Shown: one piece after another, positions 1 through 7,474 of the stretch
Numbering within the stretch: position 1 is the first letter of the stretch
Layout: the number at the start of each line of letters is the position of its first letter
NCBI RefSeq assembly: GCF_011440375.1
Contig: NZ_JAAOIR010000003.1
Coordinates: 186,001-250,000, forward strand
From: Halorubellus sp. JP-L1
Lineage (GTDB): Archaea; Halobacteriota; Halobacteria; Halobacteriales; Natrialbaceae
DNA length: 64,000 nucleotides
Direction of reading: 5' to 3'
The notes under the pieces: generated by a model
Told to the model about the DNA's origin: nothing
Database searches by the model: none
Seen by the model: only the letters and a program-made list of their open reading frames with translations
Translations under genes and position numbers: made by a program

Positions 1-101
1 TCGGCAAGAACTCGAAGAATCTCATCGGCCGCTTCTATCCGGAAGACTGTGCCATCGCTCGGCGAGGGCACGTCCACGCAGATACTTATACCTCGTCCCA
101 T
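1..101 (-). CDS. N-terminal fragment of a gene running off the left edge
   Basis: Reading leftward from the ATG at 101-99 gives 33 codons that stay open to the window edge, starting MGRGISICVDVPSPSDGT and continuing VFRIEAADEILRVLA. A TATA-like box (CATATTTATATG on this strand) lies at 145-133, about 32-44 bases before the start, so a short leader is likely. The opening resembles haloarchaeal winged-helix proteins that carry a nucleotidyltransferase domain, but only the first residues are visible, so that family link is a guess. Confidence 0.45.
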   Translation of the reverse strand, partial: MGRGISICVDVPSPSDGTVFRIEAADEILRVLA

Positions 102-132
102 GAAATCGGACACTATCCGATACTGTGCAACG

Positions 133-145
133 ACATATAAATATG
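133..145 (-). promoter_or_regulatory. TATA box for the left-edge gene
   Basis: An AT-rich block reads CATATTTATATG on the minus strand within otherwise GC-rich DNA. It lies between the end of the thioredoxin reductase gene and the leftmost start codon, both on the minus strand. Nothing else is recognised between 102 and 265. Confidence 0.5.
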
Positions 146-265
146 GTGCCAAGGGGAAACTCGCTGTTCACCCTCTCCTCGTGAAGGGTGAGCGATACCG
201 CCACGGCGCATCGTCCTCCAGAGCAGTTCTGAAGGGGGACGTGACCTCTGAGGAGATCGTGACCG

Positions 266-1291
266 TCAGGCGGTCGGCGTCGCCGTCGCTTCGGCAGCGT
301 CGCGGTGCGTTTCGAGGTATTCCTCGGCGTCGAGTGCGGCCATGCTGCCGGTTCCGGCGGACGTGATCGCCTGTCGGTACCGGGGGTCGGCGACGTCGCC
401 GGCGGCGAACACGCCGTCGGCGTCCGTCCGCGCTGTCGGCCGACCAGTGTCCTCGGTCTGCGTGAAGACGTAGCCGCTCTCGTCCCGTTCGACGGCAGTC
501 CCTTCGAGGAATCCCGTGTTCGGCGTGTGGCCGACGGCGTAGAACACGCCGCCGACGTCGACCGTCTCTCGTGCGACGTCGACGCCGGACGCGGCCCTCT
601 CCCTGGGGTAGCCCTCGGGATGGGAGACGAGCGTGACGCCGGTGACGCCATCGTCCCGCGAGCCGTGGATGGCGTCGAGTTCCGTGTTCCAGCGGAACTG
701 GACCGACTCGTGCTCGCGAGCGCGGTCGGCCATGATCTCGGATGCGCGAAGTTCCTCGCGACGGTGGACGACCGTCACGGTGTCGGCGAACTTCGCGAGG
801 AAGAGCGCTTCCTCCATCGCGCTGTCGCCGCCGCCGACGACGAGGACGTCGTCGCCGCGGTGGAACGCGCCGTCGCACGTCGCGCACGTCGAGAGTCCGT
901 GCCCCATCAATTCGTCCTCGTTCTCGGCGCCGACCCAGCGTGCGCTCGCGCCGGTCGCGACGATCAGCGCTCGCGTGCGGATCGAGTCGCCGTTCGACAG
1001 CGAGAGCGCTATCGGGTCGTCGTCGAGGACGGCATCGTCGATGCGGCCGTGCTGGAACTCGGCGCCGAACTTCTCGGCTTGCTCTTTTCCCCGTTGGACG
1101 AGGTCCATGCCGCCGACGCCGTCGGGGAACCCGAGGTAGTTCTCGACGTCGGTCGTCAGCGTGAGCTGGCCGCCGGGCTCGTCGCCCTCGAGCACGAGCG
1201 GGTCGAGGTCGGCGCGCGCGGCGTACACAGCGGCCGAGAGGCCAGCGATCCCCGACCCGGCGACGACGAGGTCGCGAACGTCCCCGGTCAT
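266..1291 (-). CDS. trxB: Thioredoxin reductase (FAD/NAD(P)H-dependent)
   Basis: A 341-residue cytoplasmic flavoprotein that would pass electrons from NAD(P)H to thioredoxin. An N-terminal FAD-binding GSGIAG motif lies near residue 12. The redox-active CATC pair is at Cys136/Cys139, followed by the second nucleotide-binding GGGDSAMEEA motif, and the late GDV motif (AAGDVADPRYRQA) closes the FAD site. The length is typical of low-molecular-weight thioredoxin reductases. The start codon follows directly on the stop of the thioredoxin gene, so the two form an operon and are almost certainly redox partners. The Ala- and Thr-rich tail is ordinary for haloarchaea. Confidence 0.93.
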   Translation of the reverse strand: MTGDVRDLVVAGSGIAGLSAAVYAARADLDPLVLEGDEPGGQLTLTTDVENYLGFPDGVGGMDLVQRGKEQAEKFGAEFQHGRIDDAVLDDDPIALSLSNGDSIRTRALIVATGASARWVGAENEDELMGHGLSTCATCDGAFHRGDDVLVVGGGDSAMEEALFLAKFADTVTVVHRREELRASEIMADRAREHESVQFRWNTELDAIHGSRDDGVTGVTLVSHPEGYPRERAASGVDVARETVDVGGVFYAVGHTPNTGFLEGTAVERDESGYVFTQTEDTGRPTARTDADGVFAAGDVADPRYRQAITSAGTGSMAALDAEEYLETHRDAAEATATPTA

Positions 1292-1654
1292 CTACTGGCT
1301 GTAGGATTCGACGAGCGTTCGAAGTTCCTCCTCGCTCTGGAGGCCGACGAGTTCCTCGACCTGGTCGCCGTCGGCGAACAGGACGAGCGTCGGGACGCCA
1401 CGGACGCCGTAGGCCTGCGCGAGTGGCTGGTTGGCGTCGACGTCGACCTTGGCGACGGTCGCGTCGGTGTCCGCGGCGAGCGTCTCGACGACGGGTTCGA
1501 GCATCTGGCAGGGGCCACACCAGTCGGCGTAGAAGTCCACGAGGACGACGTCGTTCTCGGCGACGAGGACGTCGAGTTGTGACTCGCCGTCGACGTGGCG
1601 GGGTTCGTTCGCGGTGGCGGTGCCGGCGTCGGCTGCAGTATCAGTCGTCATCAT
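1292..1654 (-). CDS. trxA: Thioredoxin
   Basis: A 120-residue thioredoxin with the active site WCGPC at Cys46/Cys49 and the cis-proline loop GVPTLVLF. It reduces protein disulfides in the cytoplasm, with the adjoining reductase as its likely partner. The first codons are ATG ATG, and the second ATG could equally be the start. A TATA-like CTCTTAATTGG lies about 25 bases upstream, which predicts a leaderless transcript. The recurrent 20-base element at 1685-1704 sits just beyond that box, placing this operon in the proposed thiol/sulfur regulon. A second thioredoxin with the same active site occurs at 15059-15472. Confidence 0.93.
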   Translation of the reverse strand: MMTTDTAADAGTATANEPRHVDGESQLDVLVAENDVVLVDFYADWCGPCQMLEPVVETLAADTDATVAKVDVDANQPLAQAYGVRGVPTLVLFADGDQVEELVGLQSEEELRTLVESYSQ

Positions 1655-1684
1655 CAGTTCCTACGAACCGGCACCAATTAAGAG

Positions 1685-1704
1685 TTTTGGAGAATATTCA
1701 CAAT
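1685..1704 (-). promoter_or_regulatory. Conserved regulon element, trxA promoter
   Basis: On the coding strand this reads ATTGTGAATATTCTCCAAAA, directly upstream of the TATA-like box at about 1675-1685. It shares ATTGTG at one end and CAAAA at the other with six further promoters in the first 15.5 kb. Position upstream of TATA is more typical of an activator site than of a repressor site. Confidence 0.6.
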
Positions 1705-1828
1705 ACCGCACAACCGAGTTCTGTGACCAGGAACGCGGTCTTCCCACTCGGCCCCCAGGGTCGTGTCTCACCGACCGGAAGTCTTGTAGGGTGCGCACAG
1801 ATGAGTAGAGAAGAGAGAGAAGACGGCG

Positions 1829-2233
1829 TTAGCCTTCGACGGGAGGAGCCGAGGCCTCGGACTGCTCGTACTTGTCCTCGAACTCCTGGATGAGCTGGCC
1901 CATCTTCGCGTACCAGTCGTTGAGCAGTCGCTGCATCTCGTCCGCGATCTGGGACGGGTCCGTCGGCGAGTAGACGTGGTAGTAACCGCCCTGGTCGTAG
2001 TTGATCTGGTCCTTCTCGATGAAGCCGGTCTGGAGCAGGCGCTGGACGGCTCGGTACGCGGTGGAGCGTTCGCGGTCGACTGCCTCGGCGATCTCGTCGA
2101 CGGTCAGCCGTTCGTCCGCCTCGACGAGTGCCTGGAAGCACTCCTTGTCGAGCTCCTTGAGGCCGTGGAAACACTCGAGCAGACCCTCGCAGGCCATGTC
2201 TCGACGGAGCTGTTCGGACATCGAATCGGGCAT
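1829..2233 (-). CDS. Winged-helix regulator with three N-terminal cysteines, TrmB-like
   Basis: A 134-residue DNA-binding protein. Residues about 33-80 form a winged helix (DERLTVDEIAEAVDRERSTAY then RAVQRLLQTGFIEK), followed by a YYHVYSP wing and a C-terminal helix rich in Glu and Gln that may dimerise. Three cysteines, Cys15, Cys21 and Cys32, lie in the helix before the HTH, an arrangement suited to sensing thiols, persulfides or oxidants. TrmB-type thiol-based regulators are known in haloarchaea (OxsR of Haloferax), but I cannot say whether this is an orthologue. Its own promoter carries the shared 20-base element, so autoregulation is likely, and it is the best candidate to control the surrounding sulfur genes. 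The ligand is unknown. Confidence 0.8.
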   Translation of the reverse strand: MPDSMSEQLRRDMACEGLLECFHGLKELDKECFQALVEADERLTVDEIAEAVDRERSTAYRAVQRLLQTGFIEKDQINYDQGGYYHVYSPTDPSQIADEMQRLLNDWYAKMGQLIQEFEDKYEQSEASAPPVEG

Positions 2234-2272
2234 GGTTATCGTCGGTATATTGGCTCCGGGCCATTAAAAGAC

Positions 2273-2292
2273 TTTTGCACAGTCTGCACAAT
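2273..2292 (-). promoter_or_regulatory. Conserved regulon element, regulator promoter
   Basis: On the coding strand this reads ATTGTGCAGACTGTGCAAAA. It is the most symmetric copy: the central 17 bases approach the palindrome TTGnnCAGnCTGnnCAA, as expected for a dimeric winged-helix protein. The TATA box TTTTAATGG (2269-2262) follows immediately, and the start codon of the regulator lies about 30 bases further on. Confidence 0.65.
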
Positions 2293-2345
2293 TTCGCGGT
2301 TGGCGGTAACGGTTTGACTGACAGGCGGTTTGGAGCGACGACGGC

Positions 2346-3416
2346 CTAGTCCGCAGCGGACGCCTGCCGGCGACGCGTCACGCGGAGCGAGGCGATCGTC
2401 GTGTAGAGGATCGCGACGGCGACGACGACTGCCGCGCCGACGACGAGGACCAGACCGAGCGTCTCCAGGGTGGGGCTGCCGACGAAGCTGCCGACCTCGC
2501 CGATGCCGACCGCGATGGCGCCGACCAGTAGCATGCCGCCGAAGTAGCCCTTGATGCCGTCGGAGTCGACGACAGCGGTCGCCGCGGAGCCGACCCGGGC
2601 GCCGAGTGCGCTCCCGAACAGCAGCGGCGCGACGATGCCGAGGTCGACGCCGCCGCCCTGGCCGTAGAGGTAGCTCCCGAGGCCGCCGGAGAAGACGATC
2701 TCGAAGAGGTCCGTCCCGACGGCGACGGGGACCGGGACGCCGATCGCGTACAGCATTGCGGGCATCCGGATGAAGCCGCCACCGACGCCGAGGAAGCCCG
2801 AAAGCAGGCCGGTTGCGAAGGCGACGCTAGTGATGACCCACACGGAGACGCGGACGTCGCCGCGGAGCGTCACCATCGGCGGAATCCGAACCGTCCGCTG
2901 GATCTTCTTCGCGATCTCGGGGATCTCGTACTCGCTGAGGTCCCTGTCGGCTGCCTCGTGGTCCATCCCACCGCCGCCGCCGTCACCGTCGCCGCCTTTC
3001 AGGGCGTCGCGGGTGACCATCGCGCCGACGCCGCCCAGGAGGACGACGTAGGCGACGCTGATGATCCCGCCCGCGAGTCCCAGCGACTGGAGGTAGTAGA
3101 CGCTGGCGCGCCCGGCCTCGATGCCGATGGTGGTCCCGGTGATCATGATCACGCCGAGCTTGTAGTCGACCTGCCCGAGGTCGTGGTGTTTGAGGGTCGC
3201 GATGACGGCCGTCCCGAAGACGAACGCCATCCCGCTCCCGACCGCGACGGGTGCCGGATAGTCGAGCATCAACAGGGCGGGCGTCACGAGGAACGAGCCG
3301 CCCATGCCGAAGAACCCGAAGAGGATGCCGACGACGAGGCCGAATCCGACGAACAGCGCCAGCATCTCGGGGCTCGTCCCAAGGACGTCGAGCACGTTGG
3401 GGAGGTTATCGAGCAT
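2346..3416 (-). CDS. TSUP (TauE/SafE-type) membrane permease
   Basis: A polytopic membrane protein of 356 residues with the duplicated glycine-rich TSUP pattern: GFFGMGGSFLVTPALL near the N terminus and GFLGVGGGFIRMPAML in the second half, joined by a hydrophilic loop rich in Gly and Asp. The family moves sulfite, thiosulfate, sulfonates or sulfide-related anions across the membrane. The start is chosen at ATG 3416-3414 because a perfect GGAGGTGA ribosome-binding site ends five bases before it. An in-frame GTG at 3425 lies inside that site and is not a credible start. The gene overlaps the preceding 54-residue reading frame by 11 bases, so translation is probably coupled. The sulfur genes around it suggest a sulfur anion as substrate. 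Confidence 0.85.
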   Translation of the reverse strand: MLDNLPNVLDVLGTSPEMLALFVGFGLVVGILFGFFGMGGSFLVTPALLMLDYPAPVAVGSGMAFVFGTAVIATLKHHDLGQVDYKLGVIMITGTTIGIEAGRASVYYLQSLGLAGGIISVAYVVLLGGVGAMVTRDALKGGDGDGGGGGMDHEAADRDLSEYEIPEIAKKIQRTVRIPPMVTLRGDVRVSVWVITSVAFATGLLSGFLGVGGGFIRMPAMLYAIGVPVPVAVGTDLFEIVFSGGLGSYLYGQGGGVDLGIVAPLLFGSALGARVGSAATAVVDSDGIKGYFGGMLLVGAIAVGIGEVGSFVGSPTLETLGLVLVVGAAVVVAVAILYTTIASLRVTRRRQASAAD

Positions 3417-3570
3417 CCGATTCACCTCCGATCAGGAACTTCATGAGGTGGGGTCCGAAGAGTCGTTCGAGACCGCCGTAGCCCACGTACAGCACGATGG
3501 CCTCCAGGAGGATCGTGCCGATGAGCAAGGCCGTCTCCGGGTCCCACGTCGGTACCGCTAGTCCTGCCAT
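3406..3570 (-). CDS. Small single-span membrane protein coupled to the TSUP permease
   Basis: This 54-residue frame starts at ATG 3570-3568 (MAGLAVPTWDPETALLIGTI) and ends TAA at 3408-3406. One hydrophobic helix (about residues 14-32, LLIGTILLEAIVLYVGYGG) is followed by a short amphipathic tail containing FGPHLMKFLIGGE. Its end overlaps the permease start and contains that gene's ribosome-binding site. The promoter upstream carries the shared regulon element. It may be an accessory subunit of the permease. No function is known to me. Confidence 0.7.
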   Translation of the reverse strand: MAGLAVPTWDPETALLIGTILLEAIVLYVGYGGLERLFGPHLMKFLIGGESDAR

Positions 3571-3941
3571 CGATTCTCACTCCGATCTTCGAACGCGGAA
3601 ATTCGCTGTTGGCACATTTCTGCTCGGTTCCTCCTATCCCTCTCATGCCTATAACGGTTTTGGGATTACTACACAATACTATATTCGGGTAACCCCCGCG
3701 GGACCACCGATAACCCACTGATAACGTATGGAGCCTGCTCGGCCTCCGACCACCTGTAGTGCGAGTCGAATCCGCCGAGCGCACGCGTCGGGGGACGACT
3801 CCCGAACGAGAGCACGCTCGCGCGCCCAGATCACCACCGAAATCGATCCAGACGTACCAACCGTTCCGGCGAAGTCCACTCATCACCGCGGGGAGTGACC
3901 TGTCGGGAGAAGAAGTCCGCGACGAACGCCGCGGGGGCTCG
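3571..3941. other. Intergenic region with the TSUP operon promoter
   Basis: Apart from the regulon element and TATA box described at 3658-3677, I find no convincing gene. Short open frames here lack haloarchaeal amino acid bias. The left part (3571-3660) is the leader of the small membrane protein, and the right part lies beyond the end of the MFS gene. Confidence 0.5.
3658..3677 (-). promoter_or_regulatory. Conserved regulon element, TSUP operon promoter
   Basis: On the coding strand this reads ATTGTGTAGTAATCCCAAAA, followed at once by the TATA-like CCGTTATAGG (about 3657-3648). The predicted transcript has a leader of about 55 bases before the 54-residue membrane protein. Confidence 0.6.
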
Positions 3942-5231
3942 TCAGTCGTCCGGTGCGACCGTTCCAGGCCCGGACGTCGCGGGCGCAGGCGGCTCGTGCG
4001 TCCCGAACTCGGGATGGGTCTCCTCCATCCAGCCGTACACCACGAGCCCGGAGACGAACATCAGGCCAGCGGTCACGTAGAATGCGGCTTCGGCGTTCAC
4101 GAACTCCATCGAGAGGCCGATCACGACCGCTCCGACCGCGTATCCGGAGTCGCGCCACATCCGATAGACGCCCATGCCGGCCGAGCGCCACGTCGGGTGC
4201 GCCGCGTCGCTGGGGACCGTCATCAGGTTCGGGTACAGGAGCGCCATCCCGAGCCCGGACGTGCCAGCGAGGACGACCCACGGGAGGTAGCTATCGACGA
4301 GCACCATCCCGAGGACGCCGGCTCCCGCCAGGAACATCCCGAGGACGACCGGCGGACGGCGACCGATCCGGTCCGCGAGACCGCCAGTCGCGATCTGGAG
4401 GAAATACATCGCACTGTGGACGCCGACGACGACGCCGACCGCCGCGATGTCCAGGTCCTGGCTGAGTAGATACAGGGGGACGGCGATCCAGAACAGCGTG
4501 TCGACGAAGTTCTCGACGTGCCCCGCTTGCGCAGCGGCGAACAGCGTCCGGTCCCCGTACGTCGCGCGCTTCAGCACTTCGACGAACGGGAGGTTCGCGT
4601 CGTGGTGGTCGTCGTCGCCCTCTGCCTGCGCGTACTGGACGGTCTCCTTGATCAGGAAGACCGAGACGAGCAAGGCCAGCACGACGACGACGGCGAGGAA
4701 GTAGAACGGCTCCGGCCGGAGGCTCCACCGGCTCGCGATGACGCCCGTGATCCAGGCGCCGACGGCGACGCCGGTGTAGCCGAAGGACTCGTCGATGCCG
4801 ACCGCGAGCCCGCGCTGATCGGGACCTGCGAGGTCGATTTTCGCGTTGATTGCCATACTCCAGGTCAGCGCCTGGTTGATCCCCAATAGAACGTTCCCGA
4901 CCGTGATCCAGCCCCAGCTCGGCGCGAAGACGAGGATGATCGGGAGGGGGAGCGCCGTCGCCCACCCGGCGACGAGCACGGGTTTGCGGCCGTACGTCTC
5001 GCCCCACTTGCCGGCGTAGAGGTTGAGGACCGACTTCACGACCCCGAACGAAACGACGAACGACCCGATGACGAGGAACGACTCCACGCCGAGGACGTCC
5101 TCCCCCAGCGCGGGGACGACGGTGCGTTCGGACCCGATGGTCAGCCCGGTCGCGAACACGAGCAGGACGTGCAGCGAGAACTGCCCGACGTGTTCGCGAA
5201 TTCCCTGTTCGAGTTCAGTTGTCGTACTCAT
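3942..5231 (-). CDS. MFS transporter, last gene of the sulfur operon
   Basis: A 429-residue major facilitator with about 12 hydrophobic segments. The loop between helices 2 and 3 carries the family motif as GKWGETYGRKPVLVAGW, and its repeat in the second half is GGLADRIGRRPPVVLGM. The substrate cannot be read from the sequence. It lies 31 bases after the PiT-type gene on the same strand and has no promoter of its own, so it is probably the last gene of the operon that begins with the rhodanese-metallo-beta-lactamase protein. A sulfur compound or an organic sulfonate is a reasonable guess. Confidence 0.75.
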   Translation of the reverse strand: MSTTTELEQGIREHVGQFSLHVLLVFATGLTIGSERTVVPALGEDVLGVESFLVIGSFVVSFGVVKSVLNLYAGKWGETYGRKPVLVAGWATALPLPIILVFAPSWGWITVGNVLLGINQALTWSMAINAKIDLAGPDQRGLAVGIDESFGYTGVAVGAWITGVIASRWSLRPEPFYFLAVVVVLALLVSVFLIKETVQYAQAEGDDDHHDANLPFVEVLKRATYGDRTLFAAAQAGHVENFVDTLFWIAVPLYLLSQDLDIAAVGVVVGVHSAMYFLQIATGGLADRIGRRPPVVLGMFLAGAGVLGMVLVDSYLPWVVLAGTSGLGMALLYPNLMTVPSDAAHPTWRSAGMGVYRMWRDSGYAVGAVVIGLSMEFVNAEAAFYVTAGLMFVSGLVVYGWMEETHPEFGTHEPPAPATSGPGTVAPDD

Positions 5232-5262
5232 TGGTATCGTAGTTCAGTGGTTCATTTGTCGG

Positions 5263-6438
5263 TTACAGGAGGACGAACGCGGCGGCGTACGCGAGCGCGA
5301 ACGACAGGAGGAACGACCCCGCCCACGCCCCCACTGTCACGAGAATCTTTCTGGCATCTATCGCCGCCCGGCCGCCGACCGCGGCGCCGCTCCCGATGAT
5401 GGCGCTGACGACGATCTCGTTGAACGACACGGGGACCCCTAGCAGGACGGCCAGTTGCGCGATCAGGAACGACGGGACGAGCGCCGAGATGGAGCGCCGC
5501 GGGCCGAGCGACGAGTAGTCCTGCGCGAGCGACTTGATCATCCGGGGCGCGCCCGTCCACGAGCCCGCGAGCATCCCGAAGCCACCCCCGACGAGCACGG
5601 CGAACGCCGAAACCATCCCCACCTCGTCGAGCAGGGGGAGCAGCGGCCCGACGGCGAGGCCGACCTGGCTGCCGCCCGCGGAGAACGCCACGAGCGAGCC
5701 GAGCGCGAGCAGTACGCGCCGCAGGCCGCCGCGTTCGTCACGGCTCACGTCCCACCAGACGACCGCCGCGACGGCCAGCGCCGCGAGGCCAGTGACGACG
5801 ACCGCCGACGCGAGTCCGTCGACCGCCAGCGTCCGCTGCGCGAGACCGCGGACGGTTCCCGCCGCGCGCCCCGCGCCGAGAAAGCCGAACTCGACGTTCA
5901 CGAGGACGGCACCGACGAGACCGGCGAGTCCCGGGATACTGTAGCGTTCGGGGACGTCGGACCGCGGAAGGACGCTGGCGATGGCGAACGCGATGCCGCC
6001 GCCGACGAACGGCGTCAGCACCCAGACGGCGGCGATCTGCTGGTACTTCGCCCAGACCGGCGTCCCGCCGAGGGCGAGGCCGACCCCGACGACCGCGCCC
6101 GTGACGGTGAACGCGGTCGCGATCGGATAGCCGGTCGTGATGCCGACTGCCATCAGTCCCGCGCCCAACACGAGCACGAGGATGACGCCGGCGACGGGCA
6201 GGCTGATGCCGCCGACGAGGCCGCTCCCGACGGCTTCCGAGACGTTGCTGCCCTGCGTGACGGCGCCAGCGAACCCGAAGATACCGACGAGGAAGGCGGC
6301 CCGCATCGTTCCGATGGCGTTCGCGCCGACGGCGGGAGCGAACGGCGTCGCGCCGCTCGACCCGGCGCCGATCACCCACGCCATGAACAGGCTGGCGAGC
6401 GCTGCACCGACGAAGAGGGCGAGGAGGGCGGGGTCCAT
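5263..6438 (-). CDS. PiT-family inorganic anion permease
   Basis: A 391-residue membrane protein with the duplicated PiT signature: the first half has GSSGATPFAPAVGANAIGTM, and the second half has MLAGSWTGAPRMIKSLAQDY. PiT proteins carry phosphate, and a bacterial relative (CysP) carries sulfate. The motif usually reads GANDVANAFG in phosphate carriers and is altered here. Its position between YeeE/YedE genes and an MFS gene in a sulfur operon makes sulfate or thiosulfate more likely than phosphate, but this is inference from context. Confidence 0.72.
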   Translation of the reverse strand: MDPALLALFVGAALASLFMAWVIGAGSSGATPFAPAVGANAIGTMRAAFLVGIFGFAGAVTQGSNVSEAVGSGLVGGISLPVAGVILVLVLGAGLMAVGITTGYPIATAFTVTGAVVGVGLALGGTPVWAKYQQIAAVWVLTPFVGGGIAFAIASVLPRSDVPERYSIPGLAGLVGAVLVNVEFGFLGAGRAAGTVRGLAQRTLAVDGLASAVVVTGLAALAVAAVVWWDVSRDERGGLRRVLLALGSLVAFSAGGSQVGLAVGPLLPLLDEVGMVSAFAVLVGGGFGMLAGSWTGAPRMIKSLAQDYSSLGPRRSISALVPSFLIAQLAVLLGVPVSFNEIVVSAIIGSGAAVGGRAAIDARKILVTVGAWAGSFLLSFALAYAAAFVLL

Positions 6439-6449
6439 GGGAACTGAGG

Positions 6450-6908
6450 TCAGTCTGCGCCCGTCGGGGTAGCGTCAGTCGTCTGTGTGCGGCTCCGCCA
6501 GTAGCCCTGGGCGTACGCGCCGAGGAACATCCCGGCGAGCGCCCAGAGGATGGTGACGTTACCGACGCCGAGGCTCGCGTACGCGGCACCGGGGCAGATC
6601 CCGGAGAGCCCCCAGCCGACGCCGAAGACGGCGCCGCCGACGAGGACGTTCCGGTCGAACGGCTTCAGGCGCCGCTCGTAGGGGTCGCCCGTGAGGGGTG
6701 CGGCATCACGGATCCGGGGCAACAGTGCGAACGCGATCCCGGAGACGATCGCGGCGCCGAACATGACGAACGGAAGTCCGAGGTCGTCGAACTGGAGGAA
6801 GTTCAGCACGACCTCCGGCCGCGCCATGTGGCTGAACCCGAGCCCGAACCCGAACACTAGGCCGCCGACGAAGATCAGCGGCTTGAACAGCGGGTGGCGG
6901 TCAGCCAT
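6450..6908 (-). CDS. YeeE/YedE-related membrane protein (DUF6691 type)
   Basis: A 152-residue membrane protein with about four helices. It carries FGFGLGFSHMARPEVVLNFL near the N terminus and VGWGLSGICPGAAYASLG near residue 105, the half-transporter pattern seen in split YeeE/YedE sulfur transport proteins. The single cysteine in the second motif corresponds to the residue thought to handle thiosulfate in fused YeeE proteins. The start codon touches the stop of the preceding YeeE gene, so the two products probably form one transporter. Confidence 0.85.
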   Translation of the reverse strand: MADRHPLFKPLIFVGGLVFGFGLGFSHMARPEVVLNFLQFDDLGLPFVMFGAAIVSGIAFALLPRIRDAAPLTGDPYERRLKPFDRNVLVGGAVFGVGWGLSGICPGAAYASLGVGNVTILWALAGMFLGAYAQGYWRSRTQTTDATPTGAD

Positions 6909-7466
6909 CTAGGGGCTCACCCCGAGTGCGGCGACGACCTGCGCGGTCCCGATGGCTACGGTCAGGAACGTCACGACGCCGACGAGCGACGTCTTCGACG
7001 CCGAGCCGACGCCGCAGACGCCGTGCCCGGACGTACAACCCTTCCCGATGCGGGTCCCGATGCCGACCAGGATGCCGCCGAGGAACAGCCGCCAGGGCTG
7101 GACGTCGGTCGTCCACAGCGTCACGCCGGCGACGTCGTACAGCTGCCCGGTCGTCCCGGGTTCGTACAGCGAACTCGTGACTAGGCCGGACTGGAACGTG
7201 GCCGCGAACGCGAGCCCGCCCAGGACGATGCCGGCCGTGAACACGAGTCGCCAGTCGCGCGAGGCGACGTACTTCTGGAACCGCGACTGGTCGGAGACGT
7301 ACGACAGCGTCGACTCCAGGAACGTGCTCGCGCCGGCTGGAATCCCCGTCCCGACGTAGATGATGACGGTGCCGAGCCCGACGAGCAAGCCACCGATGGC
7401 GTAGCGACTGATCCCGTTCGGGAACAGCTCGGCGGCCATCTGGATCGGTGCTGGATCGAGTACCAT
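6909..7466 (-). CDS. YeeE/YedE-family sulfur transport protein
   Basis: A 185-residue membrane protein with about four hydrophobic segments. The family motif GKGCTSGHGVCGVGSASKTS lies at about residues 144-163, with two cysteines in the proposed thiosulfate or sulfane path. The family imports thiosulfate in bacteria and is often paired with TusA-like proteins. Here the paired half-transporter follows immediately, TusA is divergent about 1.5 kb away, and the upstream gene is a persulfide-dioxygenase-like enzyme. Start at ATG 7466. Confidence 0.87.
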   Translation of the reverse strand: MVLDPAPIQMAAELFPNGISRYAIGGLLVGLGTVIIYVGTGIPAGASTFLESTLSYVSDQSRFQKYVASRDWRLVFTAGIVLGGLAFAATFQSGLVTSSLYEPGTTGQLYDVAGVTLWTTDVQPWRLFLGGILVGIGTRIGKGCTSGHGVCGVGSASKTSLVGVVTFLTVAIGTAQVVAALGVSP

Positions 7467-7474
7467 CGGCGGTC

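Noticed and set aside
119-133. ATACTGTGCAACG beside the left-edge promoter
   Set aside because: It lies downstream of that TATA box and matches only half of the element.
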